Source: an uncultured beta proteobacterium
GTDB lineage: Bacteria > Pseudomonadota > Gammaproteobacteria > Burkholderiales > SG8-41
Length of the DNA: 64,000 nt
Direction of reading: 5' to 3'
NCBI GenBank assembly: GCA_903889565.1
Contig: CAISYC010000068.1
Span: 310,001 to 374,000, forward strand
Position 1 is the stretch's first letter, and every line of letters starts with the position of its first letter. Of the stretch, positions 16,271-25,537 are shown piece after piece. Below the pieces are notes generated by a model. It did not search any database. It was not told the DNA's origin and saw only the letters and a list, made by a program, of their open reading frames with translations. The translations under genes and the position numbers were made by a program.

Positions 16271-17415
16271 GCCGGCGGCGCGGGCGCGCTGCTCGCGCGC
16301 ACGGTGCGCGTGAGATGCCCGCTGTAGGCGAGGATTCCCGCGTTGATGATGAACACCGGCGCGACGCCGAAGCTCGAGGCCAGCGCGCCGGCGACCACCG
16401 GCACCGACGAATGCATGAAATGATTGAGCGCGAAACGGATGCCGGTGACTTCGCCGGCGCGTCCGGCCGGCGAGCGGTTGTAGCTCATCAGCAGCGTGAT
16501 CGGCTGGCCGCAGCCTAACGAGAGGCCGATGCAGAACGACAGCGCCGACAGAATCCAGATGTCGCTGACGAACGGAAAGAAGATAAAAATAGAGGCGCCG
16601 CAGAACATCGAGGCGCTGAGCACGTTGCGCGCCGAAAAACGCGTGGTCAGATGGGGCAGGCTGAAACGCATGATGAAGGTCGCCACCGCGAAGACGCCGA
16701 GAATGCCGCCGATGCGCGAGGCGGAGAGACCGATCGAATTGCCGTAGATCGGCAGATAAAACATGTAGAGATCCCAGCCGCTGACCACCAGCGCGCTGTT
16801 GACCAGCACTTTGCGCAGTTCCGGCTGGCGCAGCAGTGCAAACGCGTTGCCGCCGCCCGCCGCCGCCGGCGGCAGTTTGAGCCCGCGCAGCGGCGTGTAG
16901 AACAGCAGGGTGCACACCGGAATCAGGGTGCTCAGGGCAAAGCCGAGGTAGGCCGCAGTGTGGCCGGCGTAATCGATCGCATAGCCGGCGAACATCGGGC
17001 CGGCGAAGCCGGAGATCGAATAACCCAGGCTGAGCGTGCTGAAATTCTTCGCGCGATCGTCGCGCGGACCCCAGGCACCTGCGAGGTTCTGCACCGCCAC
17101 CGTATAGAACACGAAGGACAGGCCGACTACCACCGCCGACGCATACAGCGCCGGCAGTTCTGGCCACAGCCGCGGCAGCAGCATGCCGCTGCCGCACAGC
17201 GCGGCGCCGAGGATCATCGGTCCGCGCACGCCGTATCGGTCGGTGATGCGGCCGGCCGCCACGCCAAGGCACAGCGGCGGAATTGAATACAGCGCAACCA
17301 TGATGCCGATGGCGAACGGACTCGCGCCGAGCTTGATCGCAAACAAGGCCATCACCACGCGGCTGCCGACCTGGCAGCCGTGAATGATGATGTTGAGAAA
17401 AGTCATCAATACCAT
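16267..17415 (-). CDS. MFS transporter
   Basis: 382 residues with about 12 hydrophobic segments. The MFS loop 2-3 signature appears as GRITDRYGVRGPMILGAALCG near residue 55. The loop between the halves (around 175-190) is short and polar. It is an inner-membrane secondary carrier whose substrate cannot be read from sequence. The gene converges on the cyclase-FHA gene with a 4-bp stop overlap and is divergent from the TAXI receptor. It could export a metabolite or belong to the aromatic/organic acid carriers common here. Confidence 0.75.
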   Translation of the reverse strand: MVLMTFLNIIIHGCQVGSRVVMALFAIKLGASPFAIGIMVALYSIPPLCLGVAAGRITDRYGVRGPMILGAALCGSGMLLPRLWPELPALYASAVVVGLSFVFYTVAVQNLAGAWGPRDDRAKNFSTLSLGYSISGFAGPMFAGYAIDYAGHTAAYLGFALSTLIPVCTLLFYTPLRGLKLPPAAAGGGNAFALLRQPELRKVLVNSALVVSGWDLYMFYLPIYGNSIGLSASRIGGILGVFAVATFIMRFSLPHLTTRFSARNVLSASMFCGASIFIFFPFVSDIWILSALSFCIGLSLGCGQPITLLMSYNRSPAGRAGEVTGIRFALNHFMHSSVPVVAGALASSFGVAPVFIINAGILAYSGHLTRTVRASSAPAPPA

Positions 17416-17622
17416 GATGTCATCGCGCGGATGCCAGCGGCGCGGCGGGGCGGGATCGAAGGCCGGCGCGCGTTGCCGCGGCGACCGGCGTGCGAACGCG
17501 ACAGTGTTGTATCATGGTTTGCTGAAGCCGGACGCGTGCCGCGCGAGGCATTGTTATGATGTAACCGCAATTTTCACGCGGCCGGCGCGCGGCGGCAAGA
17601 ACAAACGGAGCGAGACACCGGA

Positions 17623-18969
17623 ATGGAGATAGAAAAAAAACGCCGCCTGTTCCGCACGCCGGCGGGCGAGACGCTCTCGCTGCGCGATATGTTTATGGCA
17701 TGGTGGCCGGTGTTGCTGGTGGTGGCGGCCGGTTTCGGCGTGGCCTCGCTGTTCATCAAACCGGCGCCGCCCGATCATGTCGTGATCGCCACCGGCGCCG
17801 AGGACGGCGCCTACTATTATTTCGCCGGCCAGTACGCCGATTACTTCGATGCCTACGGCATCAAGCTCGAGGTGCGGCAGACTTCGGGGTCGGTGGAAAA
17901 CTTCGAGAAGATCGCCGCCGACGGCAGCGACGTCGATATCGCCTTTATCCAGGGCGGCATCGCCACCGAGGACGACGACCCCGATCTCGAATCGCTGGGC
18001 GCGATGTATTACGAACCGGTGTGGGTGTTCTACCGCGGCGCGACGCCGATCGATCGCCTGACCCAATTGAAAGGCAAGCGCCTCGCCATCGGTCCCGAGG
18101 GCAGCGGCTCGCGCAAGCTGGCGCGCCAGCTGCTCGAAGCCAACAACATTCCCGATCCCAAAATGAAGGGCCACGATCTGACCGGCGACGCCGCGGCCAA
18201 AGCGCTGCGCGAAGGCGCAGTGGATGTCGTCATCATGGTGGCCTCGCCGCGCTCTAAGGCGGTGCGCGGTCTGCTCGAAGACCGCAACGTGCATCTGGCG
18301 AGCCTCGTGCAGGCCGATGCCTACACCAGGCATTTTCCGCATCTGTCGACGGTGGTGCTGCCGCGCGGCGGCATCGATCTGGTCAACGACATTCCGCCGG
18401 CAGACGTGCATCTGGTGGCGACCACCGCCAATCTGGTGATTCGCGACGATCTGCATCCGGCCATCGTCAATCTGCTGGCGGCGGCGGCGAAAGAGGTGCA
18501 CAGCGCGCCCAGCCTGTTCAGCGCCAAGGACAAGTTTCCGGCGACCAAAGACGTCGATTTCCCGATGAACGCGGACGCCGAGCGCTTTTATAAAGCGGGC
18601 CCGCCTTTTCTGCAGCGCTACCTGCCGTTCTGGGCGGCCAATCTGGTTGATCGCATGATTGTGTTTCTGGTGCCGCTGATCGCGCTGGTGCTGCCGCTGG
18701 CGCGCGTGCTGCCGGCGCTTTATCAATGGCGCATCCGCTCGCGCATCTACCGCAATTACGGCGAATTGAAGTTCCTCGAGGCGGAGATCACGCAGTCTTC
18801 CGATCACAGCAAGACCGCCGACTATCTGTCGCGGCTCGACAAAATCGAGGAGCGCATCAACCAGATGCGCATTCCGCTGGCCTATCACGAGCAGATGTAC
18901 ACGCTTCGCGGCCACATCGATCTCGTGCGCGCGCGCATCGCCAAACTGGCGGCAGGCGCCGCGGCCTGA
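17623..18969 (+). CDS. TAXI-family TRAP solute-receptor protein, membrane-tethered
   Basis: 448 residues. A short cytoplasmic N-terminus is followed by a membrane anchor (about residues 26-46). A TAXI solute-binding domain comes next (about 50-330), with VVIATGAEDGAYYYFA, TSGSVENFEKI and GPEGSGSRKLARQLL. A second strongly hydrophobic segment (about 345-370) precedes a charged C-terminal helical region (about 380-445). Classical TAXI receptors are soluble periplasmic proteins of about 320 residues. Tethering at both ends, and the absence of any DctQM-type permease nearby, suggest a sensor or a receptor serving a distant permease. ATG 17623 is preceded by ACCGGA. Confidence 0.75.
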   Translation: MEIEKKRRLFRTPAGETLSLRDMFMAWWPVLLVVAAGFGVASLFIKPAPPDHVVIATGAEDGAYYYFAGQYADYFDAYGIKLEVRQTSGSVENFEKIAADGSDVDIAFIQGGIATEDDDPDLESLGAMYYEPVWVFYRGATPIDRLTQLKGKRLAIGPEGSGSRKLARQLLEANNIPDPKMKGHDLTGDAAAKALREGAVDVVIMVASPRSKAVRGLLEDRNVHLASLVQADAYTRHFPHLSTVVLPRGGIDLVNDIPPADVHLVATTANLVIRDDLHPAIVNLLAAAAKEVHSAPSLFSAKDKFPATKDVDFPMNADAERFYKAGPPFLQRYLPFWAANLVDRMIVFLVPLIALVLPLARVLPALYQWRIRSRIYRNYGELKFLEAEITQSSDHSKTADYLSRLDKIEERINQMRIPLAYHEQMYTLRGHIDLVRARIAKLAAGAAA

Positions 18970-18971
18970 AC

Positions 18972-19949
18972 TCAGTCGGCGCTGGCACCGCTGGCGCGGA
19001 CGATTTTTTCGTATTTGGCAATTTCGCTTTTGATCAGCGCGGCAAACTGCTCGGGCGTGCCGCCCGCCGGCAACGCGCCGAGTGCCGCGAAGCGTTCGCG
19101 CGTGGCTGGTGCCGCCAGCGCGCGCAGGATGCCGCCATTCAGCGTGTTAACGATGTCGCGCGGTGTTGCTGCCGGTGCGAGCACGCCGAACCAGGTGCCG
19201 ATATCGAATCCTTTCAAACCGCCTTCGTCGAGCGTGACGAGTTCCGGCAATAAAACGGAGCGGGCGCGCGTGGTCACTGCCAGCGCGCGCAGGCGTTCTG
19301 CACGCACGTTAGGCAGGGCGGAGGCCAGATTGTCGAACATCATTTCGACATGCCCGCCCAGAAGATCGACCACCGCCGGTGCTGCGCCCTTATACGGCAC
19401 GTGGATGAGATCGACCCCGGCCATGGTCTTGAACAATTCGCCGGCCAGATGGCCGGCGCTGCCGGTGCTGCCGGAGGCGAAATGCAACTGCCCCGGGCGC
19501 GTCTTCGCCAGCGTTATGAGTTCGCGCACGTTGCGCGCCGGCAGCGCGGGATGCACGACGAGAATATTCGGCACCGTTGTCACCAGCGTGACGGGCGCGA
19601 AATCATTGACCGGATCGTAGGGCAGCTTGCGGTAGAGAGAAACGTTGATCGCGTGCGTGCTGACCGCGCCCATCATGATCGTATAGCCGTCGGGCGGCGC
19701 CTTGGCGACGAATTCGGCGCCGATGTTGCCGCCGGCGCCGGCGCGGTTGTCGATGATCACCGGCTGTTTCCAGTGTTGCGTCAATTCCTGACCGATCGCG
19801 CGCGCGGCGAAATCGAGCGGGCCGCCGGCGGGAAAGGGCACGACGAAGCGCAACGGCTTCGCCGGGAATGCAGGTGCTTCTGCAGCGATTGCGGCAAGCC
19901 ATGGTGTTGCAGCCGCAAGCGTGAAGAGTAGGGAAAGCGCTGTCTTCAT
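18972..19949 (-). CDS. Bug-family (TctC-type) periplasmic solute-binding protein
   Basis: 325 residues with a signal peptide ending AIAAEA (about residue 24). Signatures: AFPAKPLRFVVPF, IIDNRAGAGGNIGAE, HVPYKGAAPAV and WFGVLAPAATP. The loop after the first strand reads GGPLD instead of the usual GGxTD, so one of the residues lining the carboxylate pocket differs. It stands alone in the reverse orientation, converging with the TAXI gene (2 bp apart) and divergent from the FMN oxidase at 20161, so its partner enzymes cannot be inferred from an operon. Confidence 0.85.
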   Translation of the reverse strand: MKTALSLLFTLAAATPWLAAIAAEAPAFPAKPLRFVVPFPAGGPLDFAARAIGQELTQHWKQPVIIDNRAGAGGNIGAEFVAKAPPDGYTIMMGAVSTHAINVSLYRKLPYDPVNDFAPVTLVTTVPNILVVHPALPARNVRELITLAKTRPGQLHFASGSTGSAGHLAGELFKTMAGVDLIHVPYKGAAPAVVDLLGGHVEMMFDNLASALPNVRAERLRALAVTTRARSVLLPELVTLDEGGLKGFDIGTWFGVLAPAATPRDIVNTLNGGILRALAAPATRERFAALGALPAGGTPEQFAALIKSEIAKYEKIVRASGASAD

Positions 19950-20040
19950 GGTGTGCCGATTGTAGCGAATGCGCAGCGGCGGGGCGCTTTCGCTTTGTTA
20001 TACTCATATATTCTTTTCAAGCGCTTTTAATTCCAAAACC

Positions 20041-20124
20041 GCGCCCTCATCCCTGCCCTTCTCCCCGCGGGAGTAGGGTTGTGCTTCCCTCTCTCATGGG
20101 GAGAGGGACAGAGGGTGAGGGCGC
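20041..20124. repeat. REP-like palindromic element
   Basis: The element is bounded by a perfect 9-bp inverted repeat (GCGCCCTCA/TGAGGGCGC). It contains two further internal stems built of CCCTTCTCCCC/GGGAG-type and CCCTCTC/GAGAGGG tracts. It occupies the leader between a putative promoter (TATACT at 19999-20004) and the FMN oxidase ATG at 20161, so it would be transcribed as a double hairpin. Confidence 0.6.
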
Positions 20125-20160
20125 AGTGTCAGCAGTTCGTAAAACCAACAATCTTGCACG

Positions 20161-21339
20161 ATGAATTATCGCAACGCCTACAACATCGACGATCTTCGCA
20201 CGCTCGCCCGCCAGCGCCTGCCGCAGATCGCATGGGATTATCTGGAGCCGGGCGCCGAGGACAATGTGTCCTTGCGCGAGAACCGCGCCGCCTTCGAGCG
20301 CATCAAACTCGTTCCGCGCACGCTGGTCGATGTGTCGAAGCGCACGCAGAAGATAACCATCTTCGGCAAGACTTACGATGCGCCCATCGGCGTGGCGCCC
20401 ACCGGCGCCGCCGGCATTTACAGTTTTGCCGCCGACATCGCATTGGCGCGCGCGGCACGCGCCGCCAACGTACCCTTCGTGCTGTCCACCGCGTCCTTCG
20501 AGCCGATGGAGAGGGTCGCGCGCGAAGCCGCCGGTGCCACGCTGTGGTTCCAGCTTTACATGTCGAAGAACCGCGAAGCGGCGGCCCGTCTGGTCAATCG
20601 CGCGCGCGACGCCGGTTATGATGCGTTGATCGTCACCACCGACGTGCCGCTGATCGGCAATCGCGAACCGAATCTGCGCAATGGCTGGCGGATTCCGTTC
20701 CGGCTCGGCGCGCGCAATATGCTCGATGGGGTGCTGCATCCGCGCTGGCTCGTTGGCACTTTTCTGCGCACGCTGCTCGATTCGGGCGTGCCGCGTTTTC
20801 AGAACACCGACGTCAATGTCGGCGGCCGCATCGTCACCACCGATCTCGGGCAGTTCCGCCAGCAGCGCGATTCGCTCGACTGGAGCGATTTTCAGTGGCT
20901 GCGAGAGATCTGGCCGCACAGGTTCTTCATCAAGGGCGTGCTGCATGCCGACGATGCGCGGCTGGCGGTGCAGTACGGCGCCGACGGCGTGTTCGTCTCC
21001 AATCACGGCGGCCGCCAGCTCGACGGCGCGCAGGCGACGATCGACGTATTGCCGGAAATCCGCGCCGCAGTTGGCAAAGACAAGCTGGTGATGCTCGATG
21101 GCGGCATCCGCCGCGGCTCTGACGTGGTCAAGGCCCTCGCGCTGGGTGCCGACATGGCCTTCGCCGGGCGCGCGCCGCTGTATGGCGTGGCGGCCGGCGG
21201 TGAAGCCGGTGCGTTGCATGCCATCCAGTTGCTCAAATCGGAAGTCGATCGCATGCTCGCGCTGCTCGGTTGCCCCGACGTCAAAGCGCTGGGTCCGCAA
21301 TTCCTCGCGCGCATGGCGCCGTCCGCGCACGCGCAGTAA
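20161..21339 (+). CDS. FMN-dependent alpha-hydroxy acid oxidase/dehydrogenase
   Basis: 392 residues covering the whole FMN-binding TIM barrel of the lactate/glycolate/mandelate oxidase family. The active-site motif is VFVSNHGGRQLDGAQ (base His and substrate-carboxylate Arg, around residues 280-292). The N-terminal tyrosine is in WDYLEPGAEDN. The FMN phosphate segment is LDGGIRRGSDVVKALALGAD. It should oxidise a short (S)-2-hydroxy acid to the 2-oxo acid; the electron acceptor is unknown. A paralogue with changed residues is at 38970. The PrpF-like gene follows 52 bp downstream on the same strand. Confidence 0.8.
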   Translation: MNYRNAYNIDDLRTLARQRLPQIAWDYLEPGAEDNVSLRENRAAFERIKLVPRTLVDVSKRTQKITIFGKTYDAPIGVAPTGAAGIYSFAADIALARAARAANVPFVLSTASFEPMERVAREAAGATLWFQLYMSKNREAAARLVNRARDAGYDALIVTTDVPLIGNREPNLRNGWRIPFRLGARNMLDGVLHPRWLVGTFLRTLLDSGVPRFQNTDVNVGGRIVTTDLGQFRQQRDSLDWSDFQWLREIWPHRFFIKGVLHADDARLAVQYGADGVFVSNHGGRQLDGAQATIDVLPEIRAAVGKDKLVMLDGGIRRGSDVVKALALGADMAFAGRAPLYGVAAGGEAGALHAIQLLKSEVDRMLALLGCPDVKALGPQFLARMAPSAHAQ

Positions 21340-21391
21340 AATTGCACCCAATGCAGGCGGCGCCCGCCGCCCGGCCCCCGGAGGACACATC

Positions 21392-22588
21392 ATGAAACAA
21401 CTCAAACTGCCTGCCGTTTTCATGCGTGGCGGCACCAGCAACGCCATCGTATTCCATGCAAGTGATCTGCCGCGAGACCGCGCCGAGTGGGACGAGATTT
21501 TTCTCGCCGCCATCGGCAGCCCCGACCCCTACGGCCGTCAACTGGACGGCATGGGCGGCGGTGTGTCTTCGCTGTCGAAGGTCTGCGTGGTCGGCCCGTC
21601 GAGCCGGCCCGATGCCGATATCGACTACACCTTCGCGCAGGTGCAGGTGAAAGAGGCCAAGGTCGATTACTCGGCCAACTGCGGCAACATGTCCTCGGCG
21701 ATGGGGCCGTTCGCGGTCGATGAAGGCATCTTCAAGGTCAGCGGCAGCGAAGCATTGGTGCGCGTGCACAACACCAACACGAAAAAAATCATCAATGCGC
21801 GCTTTGCAATCGACGACGGCCAGTCCGCGGTGGACGGCGATCTGGCGATCCCTGGCGTGTCGGGCACGGGTTCGCCGGTGCGGCTTGAGTTCTGCGAACC
21901 GGGCGGCGCCGCCACCGGCAAGCTGCTGCCGACCGGCAATGTGGTCGATGTGCTCGACGTGCCCGGTGTCGGCAAGATCAAGGCCTCGCTGGTCGATGCC
22001 GCAAATGCCTGCTGCTTCGTCAACGCCGCCGACCTCGGTTTGACCGGCACCGAAATGCCCGACGCCATCGAACAGGACGCGGTATTGCTCGAAAAACTCG
22101 GCAAAATCCGTCTTGCTGCCTCGGTTGCCATGGGCATCACCGCAAATCTCGAAGAGGCCGCGAAAAAGAAATCGATTCCCTTCGTCGGCTTCATCAGCGG
22201 GCCGCAGGATGCGCCGTCGCTGTCGGGCGATCCGATCAAGGCGGCCGATGTCGATCTGTCGGGCCGCATGCTCTCCAACGGCCAGCCGCACCGTGCGCTG
22301 CCGCTGACCTGTTCGCTGTGCATGGCGGTGGCCGCGCGCATCGAAGGCAGCGTGGTGCAGCGGGCGGCGCGCCCGAACGCCGATGCGTCGGCGCCGATCC
22401 GCATCGCCATGCCCTCGGGCATCCTGACGGTGGCCTCCACCGTCGATAAGAAAGACGGCCAGTGGCACGCCGAGCAGGGCGCGTTCTACCGCACGCAGCG
22501 GCGCCTGTTCGACGGCTATGTCTATGTGCGTGCTTCGCGCGTGCCCGGGTTGCTGGCGAAAAGCAAAGGCAAGTTGAAGGCTGCGTAG
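21392..22588 (+). CDS. PrpF-like 2-methylaconitate cis-trans isomerase family protein
   Basis: 398 residues, PrpF length. The N-terminus VFMRGGTSNAIVFHASDLP, GMGGGVSSLSKVCVV and DYSANCGNMSSAMGPFA (the Cys proposed to act in isomerisation) are all present. PrpF isomerises 2-methylaconitate after AcnD; homologues in Burkholderiales often sit outside the propionate locus and isomerise other unsaturated tricarboxylates such as oxalomesaconate. Neither AcnD nor PrpC is visible here, so a role in another acid pathway is likely. GGAGG precedes the ATG at 21392. A strong terminator follows. Confidence 0.8.
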   Translation: MKQLKLPAVFMRGGTSNAIVFHASDLPRDRAEWDEIFLAAIGSPDPYGRQLDGMGGGVSSLSKVCVVGPSSRPDADIDYTFAQVQVKEAKVDYSANCGNMSSAMGPFAVDEGIFKVSGSEALVRVHNTNTKKIINARFAIDDGQSAVDGDLAIPGVSGTGSPVRLEFCEPGGAATGKLLPTGNVVDVLDVPGVGKIKASLVDAANACCFVNAADLGLTGTEMPDAIEQDAVLLEKLGKIRLAASVAMGITANLEEAAKKKSIPFVGFISGPQDAPSLSGDPIKAADVDLSGRMLSNGQPHRALPLTCSLCMAVAARIEGSVVQRAARPNADASAPIRIAMPSGILTVASTVDKKDGQWHAEQGAFYRTQRRLFDGYVYVRASRVPGLLAKSKGKLKAA

Positions 22589-22609
22589 TTGCGGCCGGAT
22601 GAATAAATT

Positions 22610-22630
22610 GGGCGCTGCGGCGCCCTTTTT
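22610..22630 (+). terminator. Rho-independent terminator after the PrpF-like gene
   Basis: A 6-bp GGGCGC/GCGCCC stem with a TGCG loop is followed directly by five Ts (22626-22630), 22 bp after the stop codon. Confidence 0.8.
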
Positions 22631-22817
22631 ATTGCGCATTGCGCAGGATGTGTTGGGGCCGTCCAGGCCGATACCCATTGCATTTTTCGCGAAAACGGCT
22701 GCGGTGTCATTAGCGTGAAATGCTGGCGCTAAACAGGCCTGTTTCGGCGATTGACGCGCGGAGCCGCTGCTACACTCGCTGAAGCTCGGGATAGTGCATC
22801 CCGCGGACACACTATCG

Positions 22818-23834
22818 ATGAATCTCAATCCCATTGCCCCCGACACGGCCCCGGCCCCGCAGCCTTCGCAGACGTCGAACGGTGGCGGCGAAAGCTTTCA
22901 GCTCGCCTATGCCAACGTCTTCGGCGAGCGCTACGCGCCGCTCGCGGTGCCCGATCGCGTGCTGCCGGTGCCGCAGAATCCGGCCTCCTCAGCAAAAGGT
23001 GCTTATAGCGTGCACGCCGGGGAAACGCTGTCCGGCATCGCGCGCGCGCGCTTCGCCGCGACGGGCGTTGCCGCAAACGTCGGAACGCTGCAACAGGCGG
23101 TGGCGCAACTCGCCACGGCGAACCACATCGGCAATCCGGATCGAATCTACGCCGGTCAGAAGCTCGATCTCTCGTCGCTCGATGCGCCCTCCGGTCGCAA
23201 TCAGCCCGCGATTGCAGCAGCGCCGGCGGCGACGGCAGTTGGTGAAGCGGATGCTTCGCTCGACGGCAGCGAGAGTATCGCGTCGCCGCACGAGGTCGCA
23301 TCGTACGCGTCGTGGCAAAGCGAAGACATGGTTCCGGCGAATCACGTTGAGCTTGCCGTCGCTGCGCCGGCGCAACTGCCCGATATCACCCCGGTATTCG
23401 CGTCGGCAGCTGCGGTCGGCGGGGTTGATGGCACGGCGATTGCGCCAATGGCAGCGCGTCAGGTCGCACTCTACGAGCAGAACGCCGCCGGCGCGGCAGG
23501 CAAGCCTGCGGAGCCGGCGCGCGCCGTTCCCGACATCCTTTTCAAGGGTATCGCCGGCAAGATGCTCGACGCGGTGCCGATCGAACCATCGACGCGCGCA
23601 GACCTGCAGCGCGCCAGCACCATCGTCAGCAGCACGATCACCACGCGCTCGCTCGGCGCCTTGACCGGCCTTGGCGGGCCGCTGGGCGCGGTTGCCGGCC
23701 TGATCTGGGGCATTTTCTCCTCGCGTCAGATCGAGGCGGCGCCGGTCGCCGATGCGAAGCCTGTTGCGGAGGCGATTCCGGCTGTTGGTGCGCAGCCGGC
23801 GGAACGAACCAAAGTGGCCGAGGCGCTTAACTAG
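22818..23834 (+). CDS. LysM-domain protein of unknown function
   Basis: 338 residues from the ATG at 22818 (a GTG at 22794 is an alternative). The only recognisable domain is one LysM module around residues 62-118 (YSVHAGETLSGIARARF to YAGQKLDLSSL), which binds peptidoglycan. It is longer than a usual LysM because of an insertion after ARFAATG. No signal peptide is visible. An Ala-rich linker follows, then a glycine-rich hydrophobic stretch near residues 280-300 (LGALTGLGGPLGAVAGLIWG). The single-gene context gives no clue. It is preceded by a terminator and followed by 179 bp in which I see no gene. Confidence 0.6.
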   Translation: MNLNPIAPDTAPAPQPSQTSNGGGESFQLAYANVFGERYAPLAVPDRVLPVPQNPASSAKGAYSVHAGETLSGIARARFAATGVAANVGTLQQAVAQLATANHIGNPDRIYAGQKLDLSSLDAPSGRNQPAIAAAPAATAVGEADASLDGSESIASPHEVASYASWQSEDMVPANHVELAVAAPAQLPDITPVFASAAAVGGVDGTAIAPMAARQVALYEQNAAGAAGKPAEPARAVPDILFKGIAGKMLDAVPIEPSTRADLQRASTIVSSTITTRSLGALTGLGGPLGAVAGLIWGIFSSRQIEAAPVADAKPVAEAIPAVGAQPAERTKVAEALN

Positions 23835-24013
23835 CGGTTGTAGTTGCGCGCGCCGGCTCGTGTGCTTTGCGCGCATGTCTTTAGTCGGCCGTTCCTGCTA
23901 ATCCCGATAGTTCAGATCATGCCGGTAGAGATGGGTATCACAGCGCCCATCCAGTCCCGGGAGGCAGCCCCTGCCTTCCGGTGATCGTGTCGCGGATCGC
24001 CGGGCACCGCAAT

Positions 24014-24814
24014 TCACAGACCCAGCTCCGCATCAGTCGCGCTGCGCCCGTATTTATCCTGCGGCGGCCATGGACGGCTGCGCCAGTTCGGCTCAAAGGT
24101 AAAAGACGATCGTGTTCGCCCTGGCAGCAGAGCGCCGTTGCCGGCACCTTTGGCGTAGTCATAGTAAAGCTTGACGATTTCCTCTTTGCTGACCTGCTGC
24201 GCAGCTGGGTGTGCAACGCAGGCATCGCGCCACTTGCGTACGCGCGCGTATCGCTCCGTCACGGGCAGATCGAAATCCTCGTAATACTCAAGGAACCAGA
24301 AGCGCATGAAAAACGGCGTGAATACGGTCTCCGCCCAGCCGAACTCGCCGAACAAAAAGGTGCCGGATGAAGCGTGTTCCAGCAGGAAGTCGTTCAAGCG
24401 TGCATATTGTTTCAGCATGCCTTCGCGGAGCGCGTTGCGCCGCGCGGGATCCTGGTTCATCACGTACAGATATCCCTGTGTGCAGAACTCGCCTTCCATG
24501 CGCGTCAGCATGTTCTCCACGGCGCGCCGGTAGGGATCAGGCTGTGCGACGGCGCGCTCAGGGAAAATATCCTCCAAATACTGCAGGATGACCAGGCTTT
24601 CCTTGATGACCTGCCGATCCGCGGTTTCCAGAATCGGCAGCGCCGTCGAGCCGCGGGTCTTCCTCAGTAACCAATCCGCCCGGGGTCGCGTGATGTCGAC
24701 CACATCAAAAGACACCTCGCTCAAGCGCTCCTTGAGCGATAAAAGAATTTCCAGCCGCTGACAGAACGGGCAGACAGGAATGTGGTGCACAGTCAAGCGG
24801 CCGGGGTCGGTCAT
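24014..24814 (-). CDS. Glutathione S-transferase family protein with a CPFC motif
   Basis: 266 residues. An N-terminal thioredoxin-fold domain (about residues 5-85) contains a glutaredoxin-like CPFC motif (Cys15, Cys18) and the glutathione-binding ALPILETADRQVIKESLVILQYLED stretch split over residues 58-82. An all-helical C-terminal domain follows. The dithiol motif suggests reductase or deglutathionylation activity rather than simple conjugation. It is the last gene of a reverse unit with a CMD protein and an MFS carrier, and might process a glutathione adduct or a dehalogenated product. Confidence 0.75.
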   Translation of the reverse strand: MTDPGRLTVHHIPVCPFCQRLEILLSLKERLSEVSFDVVDITRPRADWLLRKTRGSTALPILETADRQVIKESLVILQYLEDIFPERAVAQPDPYRRAVENMLTRMEGEFCTQGYLYVMNQDPARRNALREGMLKQYARLNDFLLEHASSGTFLFGEFGWAETVFTPFFMRFWFLEYYEDFDLPVTERYARVRKWRDACVAHPAAQQVSKEEIVKLYYDYAKGAGNGALLPGRTRSSFTFEPNWRSRPWPPQDKYGRSATDAELGL

Positions 24815-24858
24815 GGTGATGGTGAGGTTGCGTTGGTAACGTACTGCCCGGACGTCAG

Positions 24859-25512
24859 CTAGGCCGCGCTTTTCTTCGGCGCGGCCTTCCTGTTTGCCCA
24901 GTAATCCGGCGAAGCCTTGGTCTTCGCCAGTGCTTCTGCGTTCTCCGTGCCCGGCGCCATCGAGGCATTGGTGCCGGCCATCACCTGATGGTGGTCGATG
25001 TTGAGCATGCGCAGCCAGCTTTGCTGGCCGAGTGTGAGGCCGATTGCGCAGCCGAGTTCAACCAGTTCCGGTTCGCTGAAATGTTTGTGCATGCGTTCCC
25101 AGTAGGCGTCGTCGGTGTCGAGGCGCCACACAATGGCTTCGGCGTAGGCGAGGGCGGCTTTCTGGCGCTCGTCGTATTTGACCGACTTCTCAAAGTTGAT
25201 TAGGTCATCGTAATGCGTTTCCTTGAGGCCGGCTTCGGCACCCTTGATCGAACGCTGGTTGCCGCAGAATTCGCAGACTACCGAGCGCGAGACGTAGACG
25301 CGGCACAGTTCCTTGATCGCGTGGTCGACGATGCCGTTGCGCATGATGTCGTTCCACGAATTGGCGAAAAACCAGAACGAAGTCGGATGATGGGCGCGTA
25401 CCGCCGAGCTTTCGGGGCGCGGTGTGCCGAAACGGGCGCAGCGTTCCATCTCGGCGCGCATTTTTTCGTCCATCTGTTCGAGCGGCACGTAGCTGATGCG
25501 TTGCCTGGCCAT
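24859..25512 (-). CDS. Carboxymuconolactone decarboxylase (AhpD-like) family protein
   Basis: 217 residues, all-helical CMD/AhpD fold. A CxxC pair (Cys80 and Cys83 in VVCEFCGNQRS) follows KELCRVYVSR. In AhpD-type peroxidases this dithiol is redox-active, with a histidine a few residues later that is not obvious here. The start at 25512 has an AGGAGG Shine-Dalgarno 7 bp upstream; the frame is open further upstream but overlaps the MFS gene. It lies 25 bp downstream of the MFS gene and 44 bp upstream of the GST. The role may be hydroperoxide or aromatic catabolism. Confidence 0.75.
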   Translation of the reverse strand: MARQRISYVPLEQMDEKMRAEMERCARFGTPRPESSAVRAHHPTSFWFFANSWNDIMRNGIVDHAIKELCRVYVSRSVVCEFCGNQRSIKGAEAGLKETHYDDLINFEKSVKYDERQKAALAYAEAIVWRLDTDDAYWERMHKHFSEPELVELGCAIGLTLGQQSWLRMLNIDHHQVMAGTNASMAPGTENAEALAKTKASPDYWANRKAAPKKSAA

Positions 25513-25537
25513 GCGGACCTCCTGAAGATTGCTGTCG

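Noticed and set aside
11325-22588. MmgE/PrpD and PrpF-like genes as parts of a 2-methylcitrate (propionate) cycle
   Set aside because: No prpC, prpB or acnD is present, the two genes are on opposite strands 9 kb apart, and each sits with Bug receptors or oxidases instead.
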